Below, piece after piece: positions 18,021 to 25,269 of a stretch of DNA of 64,000 nucleotides. This DNA is from Catenuloplanes atrovinosus (GTDB taxonomy: Bacteria > Actinomycetota > Actinomycetes > Mycobacteriales > Micromonosporaceae). The first letter of the stretch is position 1, and each line of letters begins with the position of its first letter. The position numbers and the translations under genes are program-made. The notes beneath the pieces are model-generated. The model was not told the DNA's origin. It ran no database searches and worked only from the letters and a program-made list of their open reading frames with translations. Location: contig NZ_JAVDYB010000001.1 in assembly GCF_031458235.1 (NCBI RefSeq), positions 7,465,001 through 7,529,000 of the forward strand. Direction: 5' to 3'.

Positions 18021-19889
18021 ATGCCGAACGAGCGCACAACGGAAGACATCGTCCGGGAGCACCTCAAGCGGACCGCGACTGAGGGCCAGCAGGTCGACGA
18101 GCAGACGTCAGGACTACCTCGGATCAAGCAAGCACTTGCCGCAGCCAGTAAGGCCGGCGCCGGGGCAGGTAAGCCCGAGTTCATCATCACATTTCCCACG
18201 GAGGCGCCGGACCTCGTCATCGTGGTCGAATGCAAAGCTGACGTTAGAAAGCACGAAAGTTCAGATAGATCAAAGCCCGCCGAGTATGCCGTGGATGGCG
18301 TTCTTCACTACTCACGCCACCTGGCTAGCTACTACGATGTCATCGCCTTGGCTGTCAGCGGGACCACTAATGACCAACTTCAGGTGTCCACTTTTAGGCA
18401 GCTTAAAGGAAGCCCTCAACCTGAACTGCTGCAGTCTCCGCATGGAACACCAACGTCCCTGATACCAGTCCGCGATTACATCGACTTGCTCACGTTTGAC
18501 CCGGCCGTGAAGGCAAGGACCGAAGCGGAGTTGATCGCCTTCAGTCGTGACCTCCACAACTATATGCGGGACTATGCCAAGCTTTCTGAATCCGAGAAGC
18601 CACTCGTCGTTTCGGGAATCCTTCTAGCCTTAAGAGATGATGCATTTTCCCGAACATGGAGCCGACTTAAGGCGCGACACTTGGCTACGGAGCTCTATGC
18701 TGCTATCGAGCGCGTAGCCATTGATGCCGACATTCCAGAAAAGAAGCGAGTGACTATGCTCGCGCCATACCAGTTTGTGAAGACACACCCGGAACTTACC
18801 CGCCAGAATAGTCAAGGTGAAACCCCGCTTAACCGCCTGATTGGTGACATCGATCGCCATGTTCGGCCCTTCCTCCAGGCTTACCATGATGTAGATGTAA
18901 TCGGTCAATTCTACGGCGAGTTTCTCCGGTACACGGGCGGAGACAAAAAGGGCCTTGGAATCGTCCTCACCCCACGGCATTTGACTGAGCTTTTTGTTCG
19001 GATCGCCAACGTAAGCCCTCTCGATACAGTTGTGGATACATGCGCCGGCACTGGCGGATTCCTTATTTCTGCGATGATGGAGATGGACCGCCGAGCGGGA
19101 GCAGACATGGAACGACGAATTGAAATCCGCAGACGGCAACTTGTGGGTGTCGAGCAACAGCCGCATATGTTCGCCCTAGCTGCTTCAAACATGATCCTTC
19201 GAGGTGATGGTAAAGCGAATCTCTACCAGGCATCTTGCTTCGATGCCGATGTAGTCGCTTTGCTGAAAAACTCCGAGGGAAATCATCGCCGACCAACTAT
19301 CGGGTTGATCAATCCTCCTTTTTCCCAGAAGGGCGAGGGCCTCCATGAACTAAACTTTGTACTCCAACTGCTCGACATACTTGCACCCGGCGGGACCGCG
19401 GTGGTCGTGCTTCCCATGTCATGCGCAATTGAACCGCATCCCGTGAAGAAGACTCTGCTGGAAAGACATACCCTTGTTGCACAAATGTCTTTGCCGAACG
19501 ACCTCTTTCACCCCGTGGGCGTCATCACCTGTGCCATGGTTTTCAAAGCGCACGAGCCACATCAATACTCGCCGCAGCCCACCTGGTTCGGCTACTGGAA
19601 GGACGACGGCTTCGTCAAGACAAAGGACCGGGGCCGCATCGACCTTAACGGGAAGTGGTCCGCCACCGCGGATAGTTGGGTGGCCGCGTACCATGCAAAA
19701 TTAGTGCAGCCCGGCCTGAGCATAGCCCGCAAAGTTGATCACAAAGACGAGTGGTGCGCTGAGGCATACATGGAGACCGACTACTCAACTATATCGCGTA
19801 GCGATTTTGAGGCATCCTTGAGAAATTATGCGATCTTCCGCCTCGTTCACGGCGGCCCCGAAAGCGCAGACCACGAAGGCCAGGACTAG
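18021..19889 (+). CDS. BcgI-like restriction-modification protein: nuclease fused to N6-adenine methyltransferase
   Basis: A 622-residue fusion. The N terminus has a PD-(D/E)xK-type nuclease signature: E53, PD at 63-64, and ECK at 70-72 within APDLVIVVECKAD. A helical region follows, then an N6-adenine methyltransferase domain with the SAM motif VDTCAGTGGFL and catalytic NPPFSQ. This domain order, with a separate specificity subunit encoded next, is that of BcgI-type (type IIB/IIG) enzymes, which methylate and cut DNA in one complex. ATG 18021 is preceded by GGAGG at 10 bases. The operon is clearly AT-richer than the backbone, which indicates transfer. It appears intact. Confidence 0.85.
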   Translation: MPNERTTEDIVREHLKRTATEGQQVDEQTSGLPRIKQALAAASKAGAGAGKPEFIITFPTEAPDLVIVVECKADVRKHESSDRSKPAEYAVDGVLHYSRHLASYYDVIALAVSGTTNDQLQVSTFRQLKGSPQPELLQSPHGTPTSLIPVRDYIDLLTFDPAVKARTEAELIAFSRDLHNYMRDYAKLSESEKPLVVSGILLALRDDAFSRTWSRLKARHLATELYAAIERVAIDADIPEKKRVTMLAPYQFVKTHPELTRQNSQGETPLNRLIGDIDRHVRPFLQAYHDVDVIGQFYGEFLRYTGGDKKGLGIVLTPRHLTELFVRIANVSPLDTVVDTCAGTGGFLISAMMEMDRRAGADMERRIEIRRRQLVGVEQQPHMFALAASNMILRGDGKANLYQASCFDADVVALLKNSEGNHRRPTIGLINPPFSQKGEGLHELNFVLQLLDILAPGGTAVVVLPMSCAIEPHPVKKTLLERHTLVAQMSLPNDLFHPVGVITCAMVFKAHEPHQYSPQPTWFGYWKDDGFVKTKDRGRIDLNGKWSATADSWVAAYHAKLVQPGLSIARKVDHKDEWCAEAYMETDYSTISRSDFEASLRNYAIFRLVHGGPESADHEGQD

Positions 19890-19892
19890 GCA

Positions 19893-20843
19893 ATGTACGT
19901 ACCTCTTTCGGAACACTTTTTGATTGAGTACGGGACATCCTTGGCGCTCAACAAGCTGACGATGTCAGACGGTGACAGCGGCATCGCTTTTGTTTCCCGA
20001 ACCGCCAAAAACAATGGTGTGTCCGCCTGGGTCGAGAAATTGCCTGCAACGCCGCCCCTGCCAGCTGGCCTTCTAACCGTCTCTCTGCGCTCCCGGAACC
20101 ACGCTCTCGCCACTTTTGTTCAACCCCGCGACTTTTACACAGGATTTCACGTATTTGTGCTACGCCCAAGGCATGCGATGTCAATCAATGAAAAGATCTG
20201 GTGGGCGCAATGCATCGAACACAACCGATATCGTTACAATTTCGGACGGCAGGCCAACAGGAGTTTGGCTGATCTTTTGGTACCCAATTCGGCACCAGAA
20301 TGGGTTAGCCTAGTTGTCCCTCCGCGTTTAACGTCAACCTCGACGGAGGACCTAGCCGACCTGAATCAGGTGCCATGGTCGAAGATTTCTCTGACCGACG
20401 TATTTGACATCAAACGCGGCAGCGGTGGCACCACCCGAGATCTACGCGAGGGCGCCACTCCCTTTGTAAGCGCAATCGCTCACTCGAATGGCATCTCCGC
20501 CCGCGTTGACCGGCTGGCCGCTCACCCAGCAGGTTCCATCTCGGTCGTCAGCAACGGCAACGGCGGGATGGGTTTCGCCTTCTACCAACCTGAGGCCTTC
20601 GTGGCCTCAGGTGATGTCTCCGTACTGGAACCTCACGAGCCGTTAACAGTAGGCGCGGCACTCTTCATATGTACCGTCATCAAGAACGAGCGGTACAGGT
20701 GGCACTTCAACCGAAAATGGACTACTTCGCGCCTAAAAGATTCTGGGATCTATCTACCAGTCGATGGTAACGGAAAGCCGTATTGGGCATTAATGGAGAA
20801 GTACATGCGCTCATTGCCCTTGGCGGATCTAGCGTTAGAATAG
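19893..20843 (+). CDS. Specificity subunit of the BcgI-like system
   Basis: A 316-residue protein starting 3 bp after the upstream stop. It contains two similar halves, each about 150 residues and resembling a target-recognition domain: repeated features are GDSGIAFVSRTAKNNGVSA / GATPFVSAIAHSNGISA, then SLRSRNHALATFVQPRDFY / SVVSNGNGGMGFAFYQPEAF. This repetition is typical of HsdS and BcgI B subunits, in which each half reads one part of a bipartite DNA site. It should direct the fused nuclease-methyltransferase. The target site cannot be deduced. GC is low, as in its partner. Confidence 0.82.
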   Translation: MYVPLSEHFLIEYGTSLALNKLTMSDGDSGIAFVSRTAKNNGVSAWVEKLPATPPLPAGLLTVSLRSRNHALATFVQPRDFYTGFHVFVLRPRHAMSINEKIWWAQCIEHNRYRYNFGRQANRSLADLLVPNSAPEWVSLVVPPRLTSTSTEDLADLNQVPWSKISLTDVFDIKRGSGGTTRDLREGATPFVSAIAHSNGISARVDRLAAHPAGSISVVSNGNGGMGFAFYQPEAFVASGDVSVLEPHEPLTVGAALFICTVIKNERYRWHFNRKWTTSRLKDSGIYLPVDGNGKPYWALMEKYMRSLPLADLALE

Positions 20844-21091
20844 TGTTAGCGCCGGCCGGACAAAGCGGGCGCAATGGCAGCCTGCGAGGAAGTTGCGATC
20901 CAGAAAGGCCGCGCCATCGAGGGGCCCTTCTCGAGGCTCGTAGGCTGGCTCCGCTGGTACGCCCACGCCGTCGCGCTTGCTCCGTAGGACAGACTTAAGG
21001 TTGTCCCGTGCGCCGGCACGCAGATGCAGTGCGGGTCGCCACTGATACCGGGGGTGTGTCGGGCGCCAGGCCCCGCCGTGGCCGGCACGGC

Positions 21092-21302
21092 AGCGGCATT
21101 CCGGGCGGCTGTCGACCAACAGCGGCGGGGGGACGATCGCCGAAGGCGGGCCGGAGGAGTCAGCCACCGAGCTCGTCATGCGAATCTTCGAGCGTCTTCA
21201 CCACGTGGGTCAGGTGGTGTGCCGTAGCCCAGGCTCGGCCATCCTGCCGCGTTCCCGGGGCCGCCGACCATGGCGGTTCGTTGCGCGATCTCGGCATCAC
21301 CC
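21092..21302 (-). pseudogene. 3' remnant of a Beta-protein gene (copy of 35843-36052)
   Basis: About 211 bp match the 3' end and downstream flank of the intact Beta-family gene at 35911-36966, at roughly 90% identity by eye. The minus-strand frame reads EIAQRTAMVGGPGNAAGW as in the intact gene, then shifts because of one extra base. The remnant lies convergent to, and about 250 bp past, the BcgI-like operon, just as the intact copy lies convergent to the type I operon. The rest of the gene is gone. Confidence 0.75.
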
Positions 21303-21594
21303 CCGGCAGCCCGGTTTCCCCGTCGCACGGACTCGTCACAGGCGACGGTCAGAAAGGGAAGCGTTCGGCTGCCAACAGCAACGCGAGATCCTGACTGCGG
21401 TCAGGGCCTCGGCGCTCCCCTGGCACCCGAACCAGACAACAGTGGCAATGTCCGCTCCCCTTGCCGGTCACATACAGCCCGGTCTCGATCTTGTCGCGTC
21501 CGCTAGCTGTAGCTGGATACTCTTGCACGGGCACTCGTAATAATGGGCAGCCTGCTGATTCGCACAGTTGATCTTAAGTAGGCAGGGAGGCTCT

Positions 21595-22365
21595 GTGCAG
21601 CTGAGTAGGGTGCACATCCGAAACTTTCGGAACTTCGCCAACCTCAAGATCGACCCGTTCCCGAATCCCGCGGTGATCGTCGGTGAAAACGGCGTCGGGA
21701 AGAGCAATCTGTTGTTCGCTCTGAGGCTGGTCTTGGACCCCGACTTCCCTGACCGGCGTCGGTGGCTACAACCGGACGACATCCATGACGGCGGCCCACC
21801 GATGACGGACGATGCCGAGGTCTCGGTCCAATTCGAGCTGACCGATTTCGACGAGGGCGACGACGCACGAAGCGAACTCGACGGAGCGATCGTCGACACG
21901 GATCCCTTGGTGGCACGGCTGACCTATCTCTTCAAGCCGAAGACCTCATTGGCAGCGGTGCTGGGCACCGCAGCGAGGCCGCCGCTGACGCCGGATGACT
22001 ATCAGTGGACGATCTATGGCGCCGACGATCCGTCCAACGCGATGCTGGCCGCCAAACGCTACGCGGCCTTGTCGGTGCTGCCCCCGCTCCGCGATGCCGA
22101 GGGAGACCTCGACCGACCCGAGCGCAGCCCGCTCACCCGGCTGCTTCGAGAGCTGCCCCCATCGGACGCGAATCTCGGCGATGCGTTGCGCGCGATGCAG
22201 GCGGCCCGCGACAAACTGGGCCGGGATCCGAACTTACGAAAAGTTCGAGGCATGATCCATGACCGCATTGCCGATATGGCCGGTCCGCAGCTTGTCCTGG
22301 CCCCGTCGCTGGCGTTCGCCGGCCGCCAGGAGGACTTGATACAGCAAGGGCAACCCGCAGTCACC
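21595..22365 (+). pseudogene. OLD/RecF-like ATPase, 3' truncated
   Basis: GTG 21595, with GGGAGG 4 bases upstream, starts VQLSRVHIRNFRNFANLKID, then a Walker A GENGVGKSNLLFALR near residues 35-50. This is the N-terminal half-site of an ABC-type ATPase of the OLD/RecF/SMC kind, as in OLD nucleases and several phage-defence proteins. About 257 codons of coherent sequence remain. At about 22363 the DNA switches to the 3' part of an integrase gene, so Walker B and any TOPRIM nuclease domain are lost. The frame continues as meaningless Arg-rich sequence. Confidence 0.75.
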
Positions 22366-23325
22366 GTCGGCACTCCACCACCTGCGCACCACCTTGCGCG
22401 CGGCGCTGAACCTAGCCGTACGCGAGGAGCTGATCGCATCGAACCCGGCCCGGCACGTCGAGATCGTCGGCTACCGGCGCCCGCACGCCCAGGTCTGGAC
22501 GGAAGGCCGCGTCGAGCAGTGGGAGCTCACCGGGGAACACCCGACGGTCGCCGTGTGGATCGCCGCACAACTCGCGTCGTTCTTAGAGGGCGTCGTCGAG
22601 GACTCCCTGTTCGCGTTCTGGTGGCTCGCGGCGCTACGCGGGCTGCGCCGCGGCGAGCTCTGCGGGCTGCGATGGGCGGCTGTCGACCTTGACCGCGGAC
22701 TGCTGTTCGTCGAACGCCAGCGCACCACCGCCGGCTACACCGTCATCGAAGGCGAACCCAAGACCGCCGCCGGCCGCCGGGCCGTCGCCCTGGACAAGCA
22801 CACCGTCACGATCCTGCGTCCACACCGCAGCCGCCAGCTCACCCACCGAGACAACGCCACGGCAACAACCAGGTATGGATCGACTCCGGCTACGTCTTCA
22901 CCCGCAAGGACGGCGAATCGATCAACCCGAGCTACGCCACCACCCGGTTCCGGAAACTCACCAACCGCGCTGGCCTACCCCCGGTCCGGCTCCACGACCT
23001 CCGCCACGGCGCCGCCTCCCTCGCCCACGAAGCCGGCGCGGACCTCAAGACGCTCCAGGACCTGCTCGGGCACTCCAGCATCGTGGTCACCGCCGACACC
23101 TACACCAGCGTCCTACCCGATTCCCAGCGCCGCTGCGCCGACGCCACCGCCGCCCTGGTCCTGGCCGCGGCCCGGCATACCCGCAAACGCATCAAGGAAA
23201 AGGCCGCCAAGAACCGGTCAGCGGGGCGCGGCGAAGAAGAGACACCTTCGGAGGAACGGCCCACCGGCAAGAAGCGAAGCCACAGGTCACGCAGCCGCCG
23301 CCACCCGTTCCGCCACGTAAAGTGA
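22363..23325 (+). pseudogene. Tyrosine integrase remnant (5' truncated and frameshifted)
   Basis: The sequence corresponds to residues from about 152 to the end of the intact integrase at 47858-49273, for example LFAFWWLAALRGLRRGELCGLRW. A frameshift near 22858 moves it to a frame with VWIDSGYVFTRKDGE, HDLRHGAASLAHEAG and TADTYTSVLPD, ending at 23325. The 5' part with the arm-binding and core-binding regions is missing. It was the integrase of an older element whose att end is at 23420-23469. Confidence 0.9.
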
Positions 23326-23419
23326 CGACACCCATGTGCCACCCACACGCCACCCAACCTGCACAAAGGCTGGACAACGAAAAAGGCCCGAACTGCGTTT
23401 CCGCAGCTCAGGCCTTAAA

Positions 23420-23469
23420 CGAAGAAGTGCGCCCGAAGGGACTCGAACCCCTAACCTTCTGATCCGTAG
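23420..23469. repeat. att copy: 3' half of tRNA-Arg(ACG), left end of the inner element
   Basis: These 50 bp are identical to 49368-49417. They include the last 42 bases of the tRNA-Arg gene, from the anticodon loop to the discriminator base, plus 8 bp of 3' flank. The tRNA sequence is not continued to the right, so this is an attachment-site duplicate, not a gene. It marks the junction between two stacked elements. Confidence 0.9.
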
Positions 23470-23852
23470 CACGTTTCCGCAGGTCCAGGCCGAGTACATG
23501 AGCTGAGCGCCTCGCCGATCGATAGCCGCCACTCGGACGTGCTGATGCGGTCGCGCCCGTGCTGAAACGGTCGCCGACATCCGATCACCACCGGATCACC
23601 ACGCGACGCCATCACGCTGCGTAGGAACCGCTTAATCAGTACGGCTCAAGCGAAGAGCCAAGGCCCCCTGCCGCCGAGGCTACTGCGTCATGACATCCCG
23701 CCGTTGCGACATGCGATCACCTACGGATCACCATCCTCGACGCGGCTGCGACCCATCACCCCGAGCCGCCGCCGAGGACAGTAACCCTGAAGGAAGGCAT
23801 CCGATCCATAGATCAGACCGCCTGATCACTCGCCGCTTGACCGTAGGAGTTG
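23470..23852. other. Non-coding left end of the inner element
   Basis: About 380 bp without a supported gene. Several near-copies of GGATCACC occur (around 23590, 23605 and 23717), which could be arm-type integrase sites, though this is a guess. No excisionase gene was recognised. Confidence 0.3.
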
Positions 23853-24104
23853 TCACCCCTGGTCCCGCAGCTCTTCGAGGCTGATGCCGAGGGCCGTCGC
23901 CAGGGACAAGACGGTGAAGTAGCCGGGCTCGATCACATGTCCTCGTTCGATCTTTCTGAGCGTTGACACAGCGACCTGTGCAAGAGCTGCGAGCTGCTCC
24001 TGGGTCATTCCATGCTCGTCACGCAACGAGCGCAGCCTCGTTCCGAGCCGCTTCGCTTCCTCACGGAACCGGCTCTCCTCTCGCTTCGCGCGCCCCGCTG
24101 GCAT
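23853..24104 (-). CDS. XRE-family helix-turn-helix repressor
   Basis: An 83-residue protein with an HTH of the XRE/Cro type (about residues 20-75: LRSLRDEHGMTQEQLAALAQVAVSTLRKIERG). It is divergent from the ATPase-subtilase pair, separated by about 170 bp, and a 34-bp palindrome covers its own promoter. ATG 24104 is preferred: TTGACC (24134-24139, minus strand), 16 bp, then TACGCT (24112-24117) would place transcription start almost at the ATG, giving a leaderless message. A longer in-frame reading would start inside the operator. It probably autoregulates and may control the divergent pair. Confidence 0.85.
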   Translation of the reverse strand: MPAGRAKREESRFREEAKRLGTRLRSLRDEHGMTQEQLAALAQVAVSTLRKIERGHVIEPGYFTVLSLATALGISLEELRDQG

Positions 24105-24116
24105 GTCAACCAGCGT

Positions 24117-24150
24117 AGTGATAAATTTTGAGCGGTCAAGATTTATCACT
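24117..24150. promoter_or_regulatory. Palindromic operator overlapping the XRE promoter
   Basis: Two 15-base arms, AGTGATAAATTTTGA and TCAAGATTTATCACT, are inverted copies with one mismatch around a 4-base centre. The palindrome covers the likely -35 (TTGACC, minus strand) and the spacer of the XRE gene. It is strikingly AT-rich for this genome. Most likely the binding site of the XRE protein itself. Confidence 0.8.
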
Positions 24151-24276
24151 TAGGCCCTCAGTCGCGGACGAGGCGCTTTCGCGTCGCTACAGGGGTCAGC
24201 TCGACGGCTCCTCGTCAGGCAGGATGGACCCAGGGGAACCGGACAGCGGCAAGCGAAGGGCGGGTGTGAGGCTCAC

Positions 24277-25266
24277 GTGGCAACGGCAGACCAAGTGAAA
24301 GCACTCGTCAAGAGCCATGGCGAGGGCGACAGCGCACGCTTCTACTCTGTGGCGTTGCAGGTAGCCGCAAGTGCAGCGCGTAGCGGGCAAGGCCGATTCG
24401 CTCAGGAGCTACGCGACCTCGTGGACGGCCTTCAAACCCGGCCAAGTCGTATCACTAATGCTGGTCGACCGGTTCCTGTTGCCCGTCCGCGAGGTGAGCT
24501 CGCCGACCTTCTGACCGTCGCATATCCCGATAGCCGACTCGCGGACTTGTGTCTTGAGGATGGTGTGCGGCAGCGGCTAGATCGGGCGTTGCTCGAGCAG
24601 CGTCAGCAAGACCGCCTCCGGGAGCGAGGTTTTCATCCGCTGCGTCGGCTATTGCTGCTCGGCCCTCCCGGGACCGGCAAGACGATGACCGCCAACGTGC
24701 TCGCCGGTGAGCTGCGCCTGCCCTTGTTCACCATCCGGCTTGACGGCCTGATCACGAAGATGATGGGCGAGACGGCCGCCAAGTTGCGCCTAGTCTTCGA
24801 CGCCCTGGCGGAGACGCGCGGGGTGTACTTGTTCGACGAATTGGACGCCCTAGCCGGCGAACGCACGCTGGGCAACGACGTCGGGGAAATCCGGCGAGTC
24901 CTCAACTCGTTCCTTCAGTTCCTCGACCAGCCCGACTCGCCAAGTCTCTTAATCGGCGCGTCGAATCACCCGCAGCTACTCGACCGGGCACTGTTCCGAC
25001 GATTCGATCTGGTAGTGGACTACCCACTACCAACACGCGACGTCGCCCGAGCGGTCATTCGCAACCGATTGGCTACGATGAGTCCGCGGCGTTGGGCGTG
25101 GGAACGAGTTGACGAGGCTGCAGCCGGCCTGAGCCACGCAGAGATCACCGTCGCCTGCGAGTTGGCAGCGAAGGAGGCCATCCTGTCCGAGCAGCAGCAC
25201 GTCACGATCGCCTCGCTGATCGTCGCACTGAAAGAACGGCGACGCGCAGCGCCTGGCGTCCGATAA
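24277..25266 (+). CDS. IetA-like AAA+ ATPase
   Basis: A 329-residue AAA+ protein. A helical N-terminal domain (1-110) is followed by Walker A GPPGTGKT (129-136), Walker B YLFDELD (184-190), a sensor-1 Asn (GASNHPQ) and RRFD with the arginine finger, then a small helical lid. The start is GTG 24277. Its stop is 3 bp before the subtilase gene, so they form one operon. An AAA ATPase followed by a subtilisin-like protease is the layout of IetA/IetS, first reported as a stability and incompatibility pair of Agrobacterium plasmids and later listed among predicted antiphage systems. By analogy the ATPase would restrain or load the protease. The family link is made from architecture. Confidence 0.85.
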   Translation: MATADQVKALVKSHGEGDSARFYSVALQVAASAARSGQGRFAQELRDLVDGLQTRPSRITNAGRPVPVARPRGELADLLTVAYPDSRLADLCLEDGVRQRLDRALLEQRQQDRLRERGFHPLRRLLLLGPPGTGKTMTANVLAGELRLPLFTIRLDGLITKMMGETAAKLRLVFDALAETRGVYLFDELDALAGERTLGNDVGEIRRVLNSFLQFLDQPDSPSLLIGASNHPQLLDRALFRRFDLVVDYPLPTRDVARAVIRNRLATMSPRRWAWERVDEAAAGLSHAEITVACELAAKEAILSEQQHVTIASLIVALKERRRAAPGVR

Positions 25267-25269
25267 CCC

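Noticed and set aside
23427-23469. A second tRNA-Arg gene
   Set aside because: Only the 3' half is present; the 5' acceptor strand, D arm and half of the anticodon arm are missing, so it is an att duplicate.
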